Below, piece after piece: positions 8,508 to 15,226 of a stretch of DNA of 64,000 nt. Under the pieces are notes generated by a model. The model was not told where the DNA came from, ran no database searches, and worked only from the letters and a program-made list of their open reading frames with translations. Each line of letters opens with the position of its first letter. The stretch's first letter is position 1. The DNA is from F23-D06 sp963620035 (lineage in GTDB: Bacteria; Bacteroidota; Bacteroidia; Bacteroidales; WCHB1-69): NCBI GenBank assembly GCA_963620035.1, contig CAVEXN010000001.1:62001-126000 (forward strand), in the 5' to 3' direction. The translations under genes were made by a program, and so were the position numbers.

Positions 8508-9164
8508 TCAATGATTGTGTTTCGGCACGGAAACTTCGGCAGAGCCCCCGTTCTCTTTTTCGCCGAATATGCGGTTGCTGAAGATGAGCAGCAACACGAT
8601 GCCTACCGTTACACAGCAGTCGGCAAGGTTGAAGACGGCAGGGAAAAAGTAAGAACCGCCCCAAAGCGGAAATCTTTCGGGTATCGGGAAAAGCCGGAAA
8701 TAAAACATGTCAACTACTTTACCGTAGAAGACCGGAGCGTACCCGCCGCCCTCAGGGAACATGGTTGCGGCGGTTGTGACCGTGCTTTCGTTGAAGATCA
8801 ACCCGTAAAACAGACAGTCGAGGATGTTGCCGACTGCTCCTGCCAAAATCAGGCTGAATGTGACCAGAAGCCCCCAGTCCATTTTTCCCTGCCTGATGAG
8901 CCGCAAGATGTACCACACCATAAAGGCTACCAGTGCGATACGCAGCAACGACAACAACAATTTGCCGATGTTCTGTCCGAAACTTAACCCGAATGCCATA
9001 CCTTCGTTTTCAATGAAACAGAGGTTGAACCAGTTGCCCAATACAGGAATGGTTTCTCCCAAGGTCATATTGGTCTTGACCAGGATTTTCAACAACTGGT
9101 CAAGAAACAAGAGTACAAAGATGACGATGCCTGAAGCCAGAAGGTATTTCCTTTGCTTGTTCAA
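8508..9164 (-). CDS. lspA: Lipoprotein signal peptidase II
   Basis: Inner-membrane aspartyl protease that cleaves prolipoprotein signal peptides after lipidation. Four transmembrane segments are visible, with catalytic aspartates in GNILDCLFYG (about 120) and FNLADCCVT (about 180). At 218 residues it is longer than the 160-residue E. coli enzyme because of a loop between the two aspartates (about 125-165), as in other Bacteroidetes. It lies 3 nt after the TraR/DksA-like gene and is presumably cotranscribed with it. Confidence 0.95.
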   Translation of the reverse strand: MNKQRKYLLASGIVIFVLLFLDQLLKILVKTNMTLGETIPVLGNWFNLCFIENEGMAFGLSFGQNIGKLLLSLLRIALVAFMVWYILRLIRQGKMDWGLLVTFSLILAGAVGNILDCLFYGLIFNESTVTTAATMFPEGGGYAPVFYGKVVDMFYFRLFPIPERFPLWGGSYFFPAVFNLADCCVTVGIVLLLIFSNRIFGEKENGGSAEVSVPKHNH

Positions 9165-9167
9165 AGC

Positions 9168-9554
9168 CTATTTCTTTTTTTCGTTGAGTTTGGTGTCGAT
9201 GTCAAGGGTGGCGTGAGGCACTATTCTCAGACGCTCTTTAGGGATGAGCTTGCCCGTGATGCGGTCGATGCCGTAGGTCTTGTTCTCGATGCGGACCAAA
9301 GCCGACTCAAGATTGGCGATGTATTTGTTCAGGCGGTTTGCCAAACGGCTGTTCTCCTCTTTGGAAAGCACTTGATTCCCGTCTTCCAGATTCTTGAAAG
9401 TGGGTGCGGTATCAATAGTGTCATTGCCGGCACCGGAGTAGGCCTCTTGATAGACTTCCATCGATTTTTTTGCTTCCTCGATCTTTTTCAAAATGAGCAC
9501 CCTGAATTCCTCCAGGTCTTCGTCCGAATATCTGTTTGCAATTTGCTCTGCCAT
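9168..9554 (-). CDS. TraR/DksA-family protein
   Basis: Small DksA/TraR-like regulator expected to act on RNA polymerase. The 128 residues contain a coiled-coil N-terminal half (EEFRVLILKKIEEAKKSM) and the C-terminal signature KTYGIDRITGKLIPKERL. The Cys usually found in YGxC is Asp here and there are no other zinc cysteines. I use ATG at 9554, since the longer frame up to 9590 runs into the promoter. Gene order dksA-like then lspA is, to my knowledge, common in Bacteroidetes. Confidence 0.88.
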   Translation of the reverse strand: MAEQIANRYSDEDLEEFRVLILKKIEEAKKSMEVYQEAYSGAGNDTIDTAPTFKNLEDGNQVLSKEENSRLANRLNKYIANLESALVRIENKTYGIDRITGKLIPKERLRIVPHATLDIDTKLNEKKK

Positions 9555-9587
9555 AAAAAATGGTTTTTGTAGGGTTAATAAAAGGCG

Positions 9588-9595
9588 CAAAGATA
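9588..9595 (-). promoter_or_regulatory. -7 element of the TraR/DksA-like gene
   Basis: TATCTTTG on the minus strand, 33 nt before the ATG at 9554; no clear -33 box. Confidence 0.6.
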
Positions 9596-9609
9596 AACTT
9601 TTTTCCTGA

Positions 9610-10917
9610 TTATTGTTTTATAAGTTTGAAAACTTGCCGAGGCAGTTTCTTCCCGGTCGCCTTGAGGATGTATATGCCTTTAGGAAAGATGAAAGGATAG
9701 TCTAACCTGCAAGGCTGTGTGGACAGATGTGCTGTGTGGACAGCAAGTTTTTTCCCGTCAACGGAAAACAGCTCGAATGTGCAGGCATCTTCCACAAGGC
9801 TTTGAACATGTATGGTCAGTTTGTCGGTCACGGGGTTCGCTGCTTTCATATAACATAACGTCGCTTGTTCTGCGTTCCCGGTACTTTCGTCTATGGCAAA
9901 CTCGGTGATGATCGGCAGATGGTCTGACTGCCGGTAAAGGGCATCGAGTACATTTTGGGGCAGTGAATTGTTTTCAGGCTGGACGAGCGAATTGTTGAAA
10001 TGCTCGCCGTCTTGTCCCAACGCATAATAGGTCCCGGGCAGCACCTGCACGCCATAACTGCCGTAATAGACGTACGGAGAAACCAGGATGAAGTCGAACC
10101 GGTCGTCCAACCCTCCTGTGGAGAAACAGCCGTTCGACTCGTAAGAGTGGGTTGACTGGGTGTGGATGTCAGCAAACTGGCCGTTGTTGTTCCATTCGCC
10201 CGCCCGGTCTATGGGGTCGTACAGGCGAAAAAGACTGTTTGAGTAGTTCACCATCTCCTGATACGCCGGTTCCGAATCGCGGTAGATGTTGAAATCTCCG
10301 GAAACAACGAAGTTGCCCGGAATCCCGGACGAGGAGATGCGTTCCATCAGTCGCTGCACCTGTGTGTGTCGGGCCGACTGTGCCGACTCGTATTGGCCGG
10401 CTTTCAGGTGCATAATCCAAAATGTGATGAAAGTGCTGTCTCCGTTAGACATACCGCCGTTGACGTACATTTTGTACCCGTTGATGTCGCGGTATTGGGT
10501 CGTGATATAGTAGGAGTCGCACAGGGTGAGTTTCACCGTGTCATAGTAAATCATGTTGGCAATCGTTCCGCCGGAATAGTGGGTGAGCGGGCCGCGTTTG
10601 TAGCGGTTGATGCCGTTGATGTTGATGACGTTGTTGAGAATCCTTTCCGCATACGTCTCGTCGCTTCCGATTTCGCAAACGCAGAACACGTCAGGGGTGA
10701 CATGATGGAAGATGGTCCGAAGGCAGCTGTCTTTCGTGTCGAGGTTGTTGGTGGAAGGTGTGCAGCCTGTGACCCCGGAGTTGTTCGTATAGTACATCAG
10801 ATTGTACTGCATCATCTTAAGGTTTCCTTGGGCGGCGGCGGACAAGCAGATGAGAAAGGTCAGCAGAAACGGCAGTGTTGTTGTGCCGAAGAGCGGCTGT
10901 TTATGAGAAGTTGTCAT
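9610..10917 (-). CDS. Secreted endonuclease/exonuclease/phosphatase-family protein with T9SS signal
   Basis: Metal-dependent phosphodiesterase-fold protein (EEP superfamily: DNase I, sphingomyelinase and others). From ATG at 10917 it begins with a signal peptide ending SAAAQG; a longer frame to 10962 would enter gldD. Motifs: LKMMQYNLMYYT (about 30), VSGDFNIY (about 210, metal site) and QSDHLPIITEF (about 335, catalytic His with Asp). The last 75 residues form a type IX secretion C-terminal domain, with the typical FPKGIYILK. It should therefore be exported across the outer membrane. Nuclease or lipid phosphodiesterase activity cannot be told apart from sequence. Confidence 0.85.
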   Translation of the reverse strand: MTTSHKQPLFGTTTLPFLLTFLICLSAAAQGNLKMMQYNLMYYTNNSGVTGCTPSTNNLDTKDSCLRTIFHHVTPDVFCVCEIGSDETYAERILNNVININGINRYKRGPLTHYSGGTIANMIYYDTVKLTLCDSYYITTQYRDINGYKMYVNGGMSNGDSTFITFWIMHLKAGQYESAQSARHTQVQRLMERISSSGIPGNFVVSGDFNIYRDSEPAYQEMVNYSNSLFRLYDPIDRAGEWNNNGQFADIHTQSTHSYESNGCFSTGGLDDRFDFILVSPYVYYGSYGVQVLPGTYYALGQDGEHFNNSLVQPENNSLPQNVLDALYRQSDHLPIITEFAIDESTGNAEQATLCYMKAANPVTDKLTIHVQSLVEDACTFELFSVDGKKLAVHTAHLSTQPCRLDYPFIFPKGIYILKATGKKLPRQVFKLIKQ

Positions 10918-10936
10918 AGTACTGGACGTTACAAGT

Positions 10937-11539
10937 TTATTTCCATTGAAAAGTGTTGACAAAATGCAGGGCGTCTTCTCGCAGGTATTTGATTACAGGT
11001 TCCAGAGAGTCATTGTTGGGCGTAAAATTGAAATACAGGGATCCGCGCAGGAAATGATGCGAGCTGTCGGTCATCCAGAAAATGAAAGGCGTGGCGACAT
11101 CACGCCCCTCGATGTCATAAATCTGTCCCCAAAGCCGGGAGTCTGCATCTTTGATGATGGAGTACTCGACATCTTCAGCTTTCTGAAAGTGAAATTTCAC
11201 CATCTTGTCTTCACGGATGATGAGGTCGCGCAGACTGTCGGCGTTCCTGATAGGGAGATAGGTGAGTTTCAGGGTCGCATTCATGGCGGGGTATTCTAAA
11301 TCTATCCAACAGGATCCCCCCTCTTTCGGAAAAACGGCAACGTTTGTCTCGGCGGAGTGTTCAAACAGGAACGGCAGTGCCGTGTCCGTACAAACATAGC
11401 GGTGTTCTGGAATGTCGATGCGGAAATAGGCCACGGGTTTCGGGGTCTCGTTGCCCGTCTTGCGGCCGCACGCCCATAGCATAACGGTCAGGCAGAACAG
11501 CAGACAGCACAGAAAGGCTGGTCTTTGAAATCGGAGCAT
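10937..11539 (-). CDS. gldD: Gliding-motility lipoprotein GldD
   Basis: Cell-envelope lipoprotein of the gliding/T9SS gene set. Signal peptide with lipobox LWACG (about residues 20-24) and the typical AYFRIDIPEHRY opening of the mature protein. The length of 200 residues is normal. It sits between rpoD and a T9SS cargo gene; other gld/por genes are not in the window. In non-gliding Bacteroidales, GldD homologues persist with unclear roles. Confidence 0.88.
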   Translation of the reverse strand: MLRFQRPAFLCCLLFCLTVMLWACGRKTGNETPKPVAYFRIDIPEHRYVCTDTALPFLFEHSAETNVAVFPKEGGSCWIDLEYPAMNATLKLTYLPIRNADSLRDLIIREDKMVKFHFQKAEDVEYSIIKDADSRLWGQIYDIEGRDVATPFIFWMTDSSHHFLRGSLYFNFTPNNDSLEPVIKYLREDALHFVNTFQWK

Positions 11540-11559
11540 CGGCTATGGTAGAGGTTCGG

Positions 11560-12420
11560 CTATAGGTAACTTTTAAGGTTCTTGTTCTTGCTGTTTTGGC
11601 GCAGGCGTTTCAAGGCACGCTCTTTGATTTGTCTGACTCTCTCTCTCGACAACTCCATGCGGTCGCCGATTTCGTCAAGGGTGTGTTCGTGTGAGGTGTC
11701 AATGCCATAGAAAAGTTTCAGCACTTCCTGCTCTTTCTCGGGCAAAGTCTTCAAAAGGTCATGGATTTCGGAGGAGAGAGACTCCTTTATCAGGATATTG
11801 TCTGTGTCTTCGTCGTTGTCGTGTACGAAAATGTCCACAAAGCGGGTCTCCTCGTTCGGAGAGATGGGCGAGTCGATGGACTGCGGATGATTGTTCATCT
11901 TCATGATTTCAGAAACCTTGTACACGGGCATGTCAATGGCCTCGGCAATCTCTTCGGTGGTGGGCAGACGTTTGAGCGTTTGCTCCAGACGGGCGGTCTC
12001 TTTTTTTATCTTGTTGATTACGCCGACTTGGTTGAGCGGAAGTCGCACAATACGCGACTGGTCTGCAATGGCTTGCAGGATTGACTGGCGAATCCACCAA
12101 ACTGCGTATGAAATGAACTTGAAGCCGCGGGTTTCGTCAAAGCGTTTGGCGGCTTTTATCAGCCCAACGTTCCCTTCGTTGATGAGGTCCTGCAAACTGA
12201 TGCCTTGGTTTTGGTACTGTTTTGCCACAGAAACCACAAAACGCAGGTTTGTCGTGGTCAGTTTATTCAGGGCCTCCTCGTCCCCGGTCTTGATCTTTCG
12301 CGCCAATTCTACCTCTTCCTCTGCGCTGATCATACTCTCCTTGCCGATGTCGGCAAGGTAACGGTCCAATGAAGCAGAATCGCGGTTGGTGATTGATTTT
12401 GAAATTTTTAATTGTCTCAT
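11560..12420 (-). CDS. rpoD: Primary RNA polymerase sigma factor
   Basis: Housekeeping sigma-70 (sigma-ABfr type) that recognises the TAnnTTTG/TTTG promoters found throughout this window. At 286 residues it lacks region 1.1, as other Bacteroidetes primary sigma factors do. Region 1.2 is SLDRYLADIGK; region 2 includes NLRFVVSVAKQY, DLINEGNVGLIKAAKRFD and ISYAVWWIRQSI; region 4.2 is LDEIGDRMELSRERVRQIKERAL. It lies 20 nt upstream of gldD on the same strand. Confidence 0.97.
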   Translation of the reverse strand: MRQLKISKSITNRDSASLDRYLADIGKESMISAEEEVELARKIKTGDEEALNKLTTTNLRFVVSVAKQYQNQGISLQDLINEGNVGLIKAAKRFDETRGFKFISYAVWWIRQSILQAIADQSRIVRLPLNQVGVINKIKKETARLEQTLKRLPTTEEIAEAIDMPVYKVSEIMKMNNHPQSIDSPISPNEETRFVDIFVHDNDEDTDNILIKESLSSEIHDLLKTLPEKEQEVLKLFYGIDTSHEHTLDEIGDRMELSRERVRQIKERALKRLRQNSKNKNLKSYL

Positions 12421-12498
12421 ACAATAAATATGTAATAATAAAAAATAAAATTTGACCTATAGGATTTTTTTTTGATTTATATAGAATGCGATAGAACC

Positions 12499-13614
12499 TT
12501 ATCTCCCGATAATCTCCGTTGTACCCTCGTTGTTCAATAAAGTTACATTACGGAGTTTTTTTTCGTGATTTCGGATGAGGGTGACGGATACGATATCGCC
12601 GGGTGATTTGGTCTTGAGCACGTTGCGCACTTCGGCGAGGCTGTTAGTGGGCAGCCCGCAGATTTCTACGATTACGTCGCCTTCCTGAAAGTCGTTCTTT
12701 GCGGCGGCGCCGTCGGTGTCAACGTCGGTGATGTAGATGCCGCGCACGTCGTCAAGGCCGTACTCTTTGGCCAAGGCCGCATTCAGTTCGGCAATGGAGA
12801 CACCCAAAAAGGCAGACTGCACCTTGCCGTATTCTTTCAGGTCTTCATAGACTTTCTTGACAATGTTGGAGGGTATGGCGAAAGAGTATCCCGTATAGTA
12901 CCCGTTGCCGGAGGCAATGGCCGTGTTGACGCCGATAAGTTTGCCCGAAGCATTGACTAACGCTCCGCCGCTGTTTCCCGAGTTGACGGCGGCGTCTGTC
13001 TGCAAATAGGTCTCTTCAGTCTTGGTGCGCCCCGTAGTGGTGTTGAGCAAACGTGACTTGGCGCTGATGATGCCCGCGGTCACGGTCGAGGTGAGGTTCA
13101 TCGGATTGCCGACGGCCAGCACCCATTGCCCGATCTTGACCGAGTCGGAATTGGCAAATTCGAGATAGGGAAGCCCTTTTTCTTCTATTTTGACAAGAGC
13201 AAGGTCGGAAACGGGGTCGGTCCCCACGATTGTGCCTTGGTATTCGCGTTTGTCATTCAGCGTGATGGTGGCCCGGACCGCATCTTCAACAACATGGTTG
13301 TTCGTGATGATGTATCCGTCGGCGGAGACAATCACGCCCGAACCCGCCGCCTGAACCGGATAGAGGCTCGGCGCGGATCCGAACAGGTTTTCCCATATCG
13401 TACCTCCGAAGAAATCGTCCCATACGGAATTTTTCTGCATAAATTCCGTCTTGATATATACTACTGCATTCACGGATTCTTCGGCCGCCCGGGTCAGATC
13501 TATCATTCCGTACTGTCCGCCTGATGTCTGGGCGAAATCTGTTCCGGAAAATGAAAAAATGAGTACAATGCTGATTGTCAAGTGTTTAATAATGTCGGTC
13601 ATGTTCTTTTCCAT
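12499..13614 (-). CDS. HtrA/DegQ-like periplasmic serine protease
   Basis: Trypsin-fold quality-control protease. Signal or anchor segment at residues 6-25, then the triad His (TNNHVV), Asp (SDLALVKI) and Ser (GNSGGAL), followed by one PDZ domain (from about 270: FLGVSIAELNA to SVTLIRN). Most Bacteroidetes HtrA proteins, as I recall, carry two PDZ domains and about 500 residues; this one has 371 and one PDZ, a DegS-like layout. The start at 13614 (MEKNMTDII) is preferred over the longer frame to 13680, which would enter the rplU promoter. Confidence 0.9.
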   Translation of the reverse strand: MEKNMTDIIKHLTISIVLIFSFSGTDFAQTSGGQYGMIDLTRAAEESVNAVVYIKTEFMQKNSVWDDFFGGTIWENLFGSAPSLYPVQAAGSGVIVSADGYIITNNHVVEDAVRATITLNDKREYQGTIVGTDPVSDLALVKIEEKGLPYLEFANSDSVKIGQWVLAVGNPMNLTSTVTAGIISAKSRLLNTTTGRTKTEETYLQTDAAVNSGNSGGALVNASGKLIGVNTAIASGNGYYTGYSFAIPSNIVKKVYEDLKEYGKVQSAFLGVSIAELNAALAKEYGLDDVRGIYITDVDTDGAAAKNDFQEGDVIVEICGLPTNSLAEVRNVLKTKSPGDIVSVTLIRNHEKKLRNVTLLNNEGTTEIIGR

Positions 13615-13673
13615 ATAATTTTCAACGCTATACAGAAGAAATAACGAAAATTGACAAAAAAAATTGCAGATTA

Positions 13674-13704
13674 TTTGCACGGAATGATAATTTTTCTATC
13701 TTTG
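13674..13704 (+). promoter_or_regulatory. Promoter of rplU-rpmA
   Basis: TTTG (13674-13677), 19-nt spacer and TATCTTTG (13697-13704), 37 nt before the rplU ATG. Confidence 0.85.
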
Positions 13705-13740
13705 CAGCCGTTTTAGAAACAAACATAAACAGAAAAAATA

Positions 13741-14052
13741 ATGTATGCAATTGTAGAAATAGCCGGGCAGCAATTCAAGATTGAAAAAGACCGCAAGGTC
13801 TATGTTCAGCGCCTTCAGGCTGAAGAGGGTACGCAAGTGAAGTTTGACAGCGTACTGTTAGTTGAAAATGACGGCAATGTCAAAATTGGAACCCCTACCG
13901 TCCCCGGATCTTCCGTAACGGCAACGGTGCTCAAGCATCTCAAAGGCGACAAAGTCCTCGTTTTCAAGAAAAGAAGAAGAAAAGGTTTCCAGAAATTGAA
14001 TGGTCATCGTCAATGTCTGACCTCCATTAAAATTGATGACATTACCTTATAG
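13741..14052 (+). CDS. rplU: 50S ribosomal protein L21
   Basis: 23S rRNA-binding protein of the large subunit. 103 residues; characteristic MYAIVEIAGQQFKIEKDRKVYVQRL start and the GFQKLNGHRQ C-terminal region with a basic KKRRRKG stretch. It is followed after 30 nt by rpmA in the conserved rplU-rpmA order. Confidence 0.98.
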   Translation: MYAIVEIAGQQFKIEKDRKVYVQRLQAEEGTQVKFDSVLLVENDGNVKIGTPTVPGSSVTATVLKHLKGDKVLVFKKRRRKGFQKLNGHRQCLTSIKIDDITL

Positions 14053-14082
14053 TTATCATTAGTTAAAATAAGAAAATAGAAT

Positions 14083-14352
14083 ATGGCACATAAAAAAGGC
14101 GTCGGCAGTTCACAGAACGGACGCGAATCAGCAAGCAAAAGATTGGGTCTTAAGATTTTTGGCGGTCAATTCGCCAAAGCCGGCAACATTATCGTTCGCC
14201 AAAGAGGTACGGTTCACAATCCGGGACAGAATGTGGGAATGGGAAGAGATCATACTTTGTATGCACTCATCGACGGAACCGTTACTTTCAAGAGAACCCA
14301 TAAGGATAGATCATATGTTTCTGTGATTCCTATTCAGGAGACGCGGAACTAA
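14083..14352 (+). CDS. rpmA: 50S ribosomal protein L27
   Basis: Large-subunit protein whose N-terminus reaches the peptidyl-transferase centre. 89 residues beginning MAHKKGVGSSQNGRES, so there is no Firmicutes-type cleavable N-terminal extension. GGQFAKAGNIIVRQRGTVHNPG follows as expected. Cotranscribed with rplU; a strong terminator lies 29 nt downstream. Confidence 0.98.
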   Translation: MAHKKGVGSSQNGRESASKRLGLKIFGGQFAKAGNIIVRQRGTVHNPGQNVGMGRDHTLYALIDGTVTFKRTHKDRSYVSVIPIQETRN

Positions 14353-14380
14353 TGATATTTTGTTCATAATGTTTGATTTT

Positions 14381-14412
14381 AAAAAAGGTCCCTCCCCAAA
14401 GGGGCCTTTTTT
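14381..14412. terminator. Bidirectional terminator between rpmA and the CCG-domain gene
   Basis: AAAAAAGGTCCC (14381-14392) pairs with GGGGCCTTTTTT (14401-14412), 12 bp with one G-T pair and an 8-nt loop. T tracts on both strands suit the convergent genes on either side. Confidence 0.85.
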
Positions 14413-14453
14413 ATTACATGCGTTTTCCTGAAAACTAACCGATGAAAGAAGCG

Positions 14454-15206
14454 TTATTGTTCCCCTTTTAGGATGTCGGCAATGTGGATGACTTCAAAGT
14501 CAAGGCCATGCGCTTCCTTATATGCATCCAGATGTTGAAGACAATGGATGTCAGTGGAGGTGATGTAGTCTATGTGGGATGTTTCTGTGATTTTCCTGAC
14601 AATTTCTCCCGTAAGACATTCCATACTCGTGGGATTTGACAAGGCAAAACGCCCATTGGCGCCGCAGCAGGTGTTCATCTCCTCGTTTTGCATCAAATTG
14701 AGTCCTTTCGTGTTGCGCAGCAGGGTTTCGGGGGCGTCATTCGAGGGATAGAGGTTGTGCGCGGCGCATGATTTGAAGTAGAAGACATCACCCTCAAACG
14801 TATTGTCCAGACAGTCTATGTGCTTGACGTTGACAATATAGTCGCACAATTCCCAGACGTTACCGGAAAAAAGGTCAAGGTCTTTGTTCTGAACAGAGTT
14901 TTCCAGTATTTTCCGATAATCCTTTTTCATATATCCTGCGCAACCACAGTCGGGAATCACAAACGGAAACTTTACTTTCTTGTTATATTCTTCATAATTC
15001 TGTAACATCTGACTTGCCAGATCTTCGGCATATTCCAGTTCTCCCTCCATAAAGAAGCGTCGTCCGCAGCAGGTCTGCTCTTCAAAATACTGGATCTTGA
15101 TGCCGATGCGTTCCAGTATGCTGATGACGCTGAATGCCGTGTTTGGCTGGAACATATCCATCTGGCAGGGAATGAATAAGTTGACGATGTTGCTATTGGT
15201 ATCCAT
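14454..15206 (-). CDS. CCG-domain (LutA/HdrB-like) iron-sulfur protein
   Basis: Protein of two cysteine-rich CCG domains, like LutA/YkgE and HdrB, which bind iron-sulfur clusters and take part in lactate oxidation or heterodisulfide-type redox. The domains are seen as IPCQMDMFQPN with QTCCGRRFF and PDCGCAGY, and FKSCAAHNLYP with NTCCGANGRF and DIHCLQH. The start at 15206 (MDTNSNIVN) gives 250 residues; the longer frame overlaps nrdJ. LutB and LutC are absent; the gene sits 20 nt behind nrdJ in the same direction, so its partner may be elsewhere. Confidence 0.82.
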   Translation of the reverse strand: MDTNSNIVNLFIPCQMDMFQPNTAFSVISILERIGIKIQYFEEQTCCGRRFFMEGELEYAEDLASQMLQNYEEYNKKVKFPFVIPDCGCAGYMKKDYRKILENSVQNKDLDLFSGNVWELCDYIVNVKHIDCLDNTFEGDVFYFKSCAAHNLYPSNDAPETLLRNTKGLNLMQNEEMNTCCGANGRFALSNPTSMECLTGEIVRKITETSHIDYITSTDIHCLQHLDAYKEAHGLDFEVIHIADILKGEQ

Positions 15207-15226
15207 TGTTTCTTCTTTTTTCTTGA

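Noticed and set aside
14454..15206. Lactate utilisation operon lutABC
   Set aside because: Only the LutA-like protein is present; the next gene is nrdJ.
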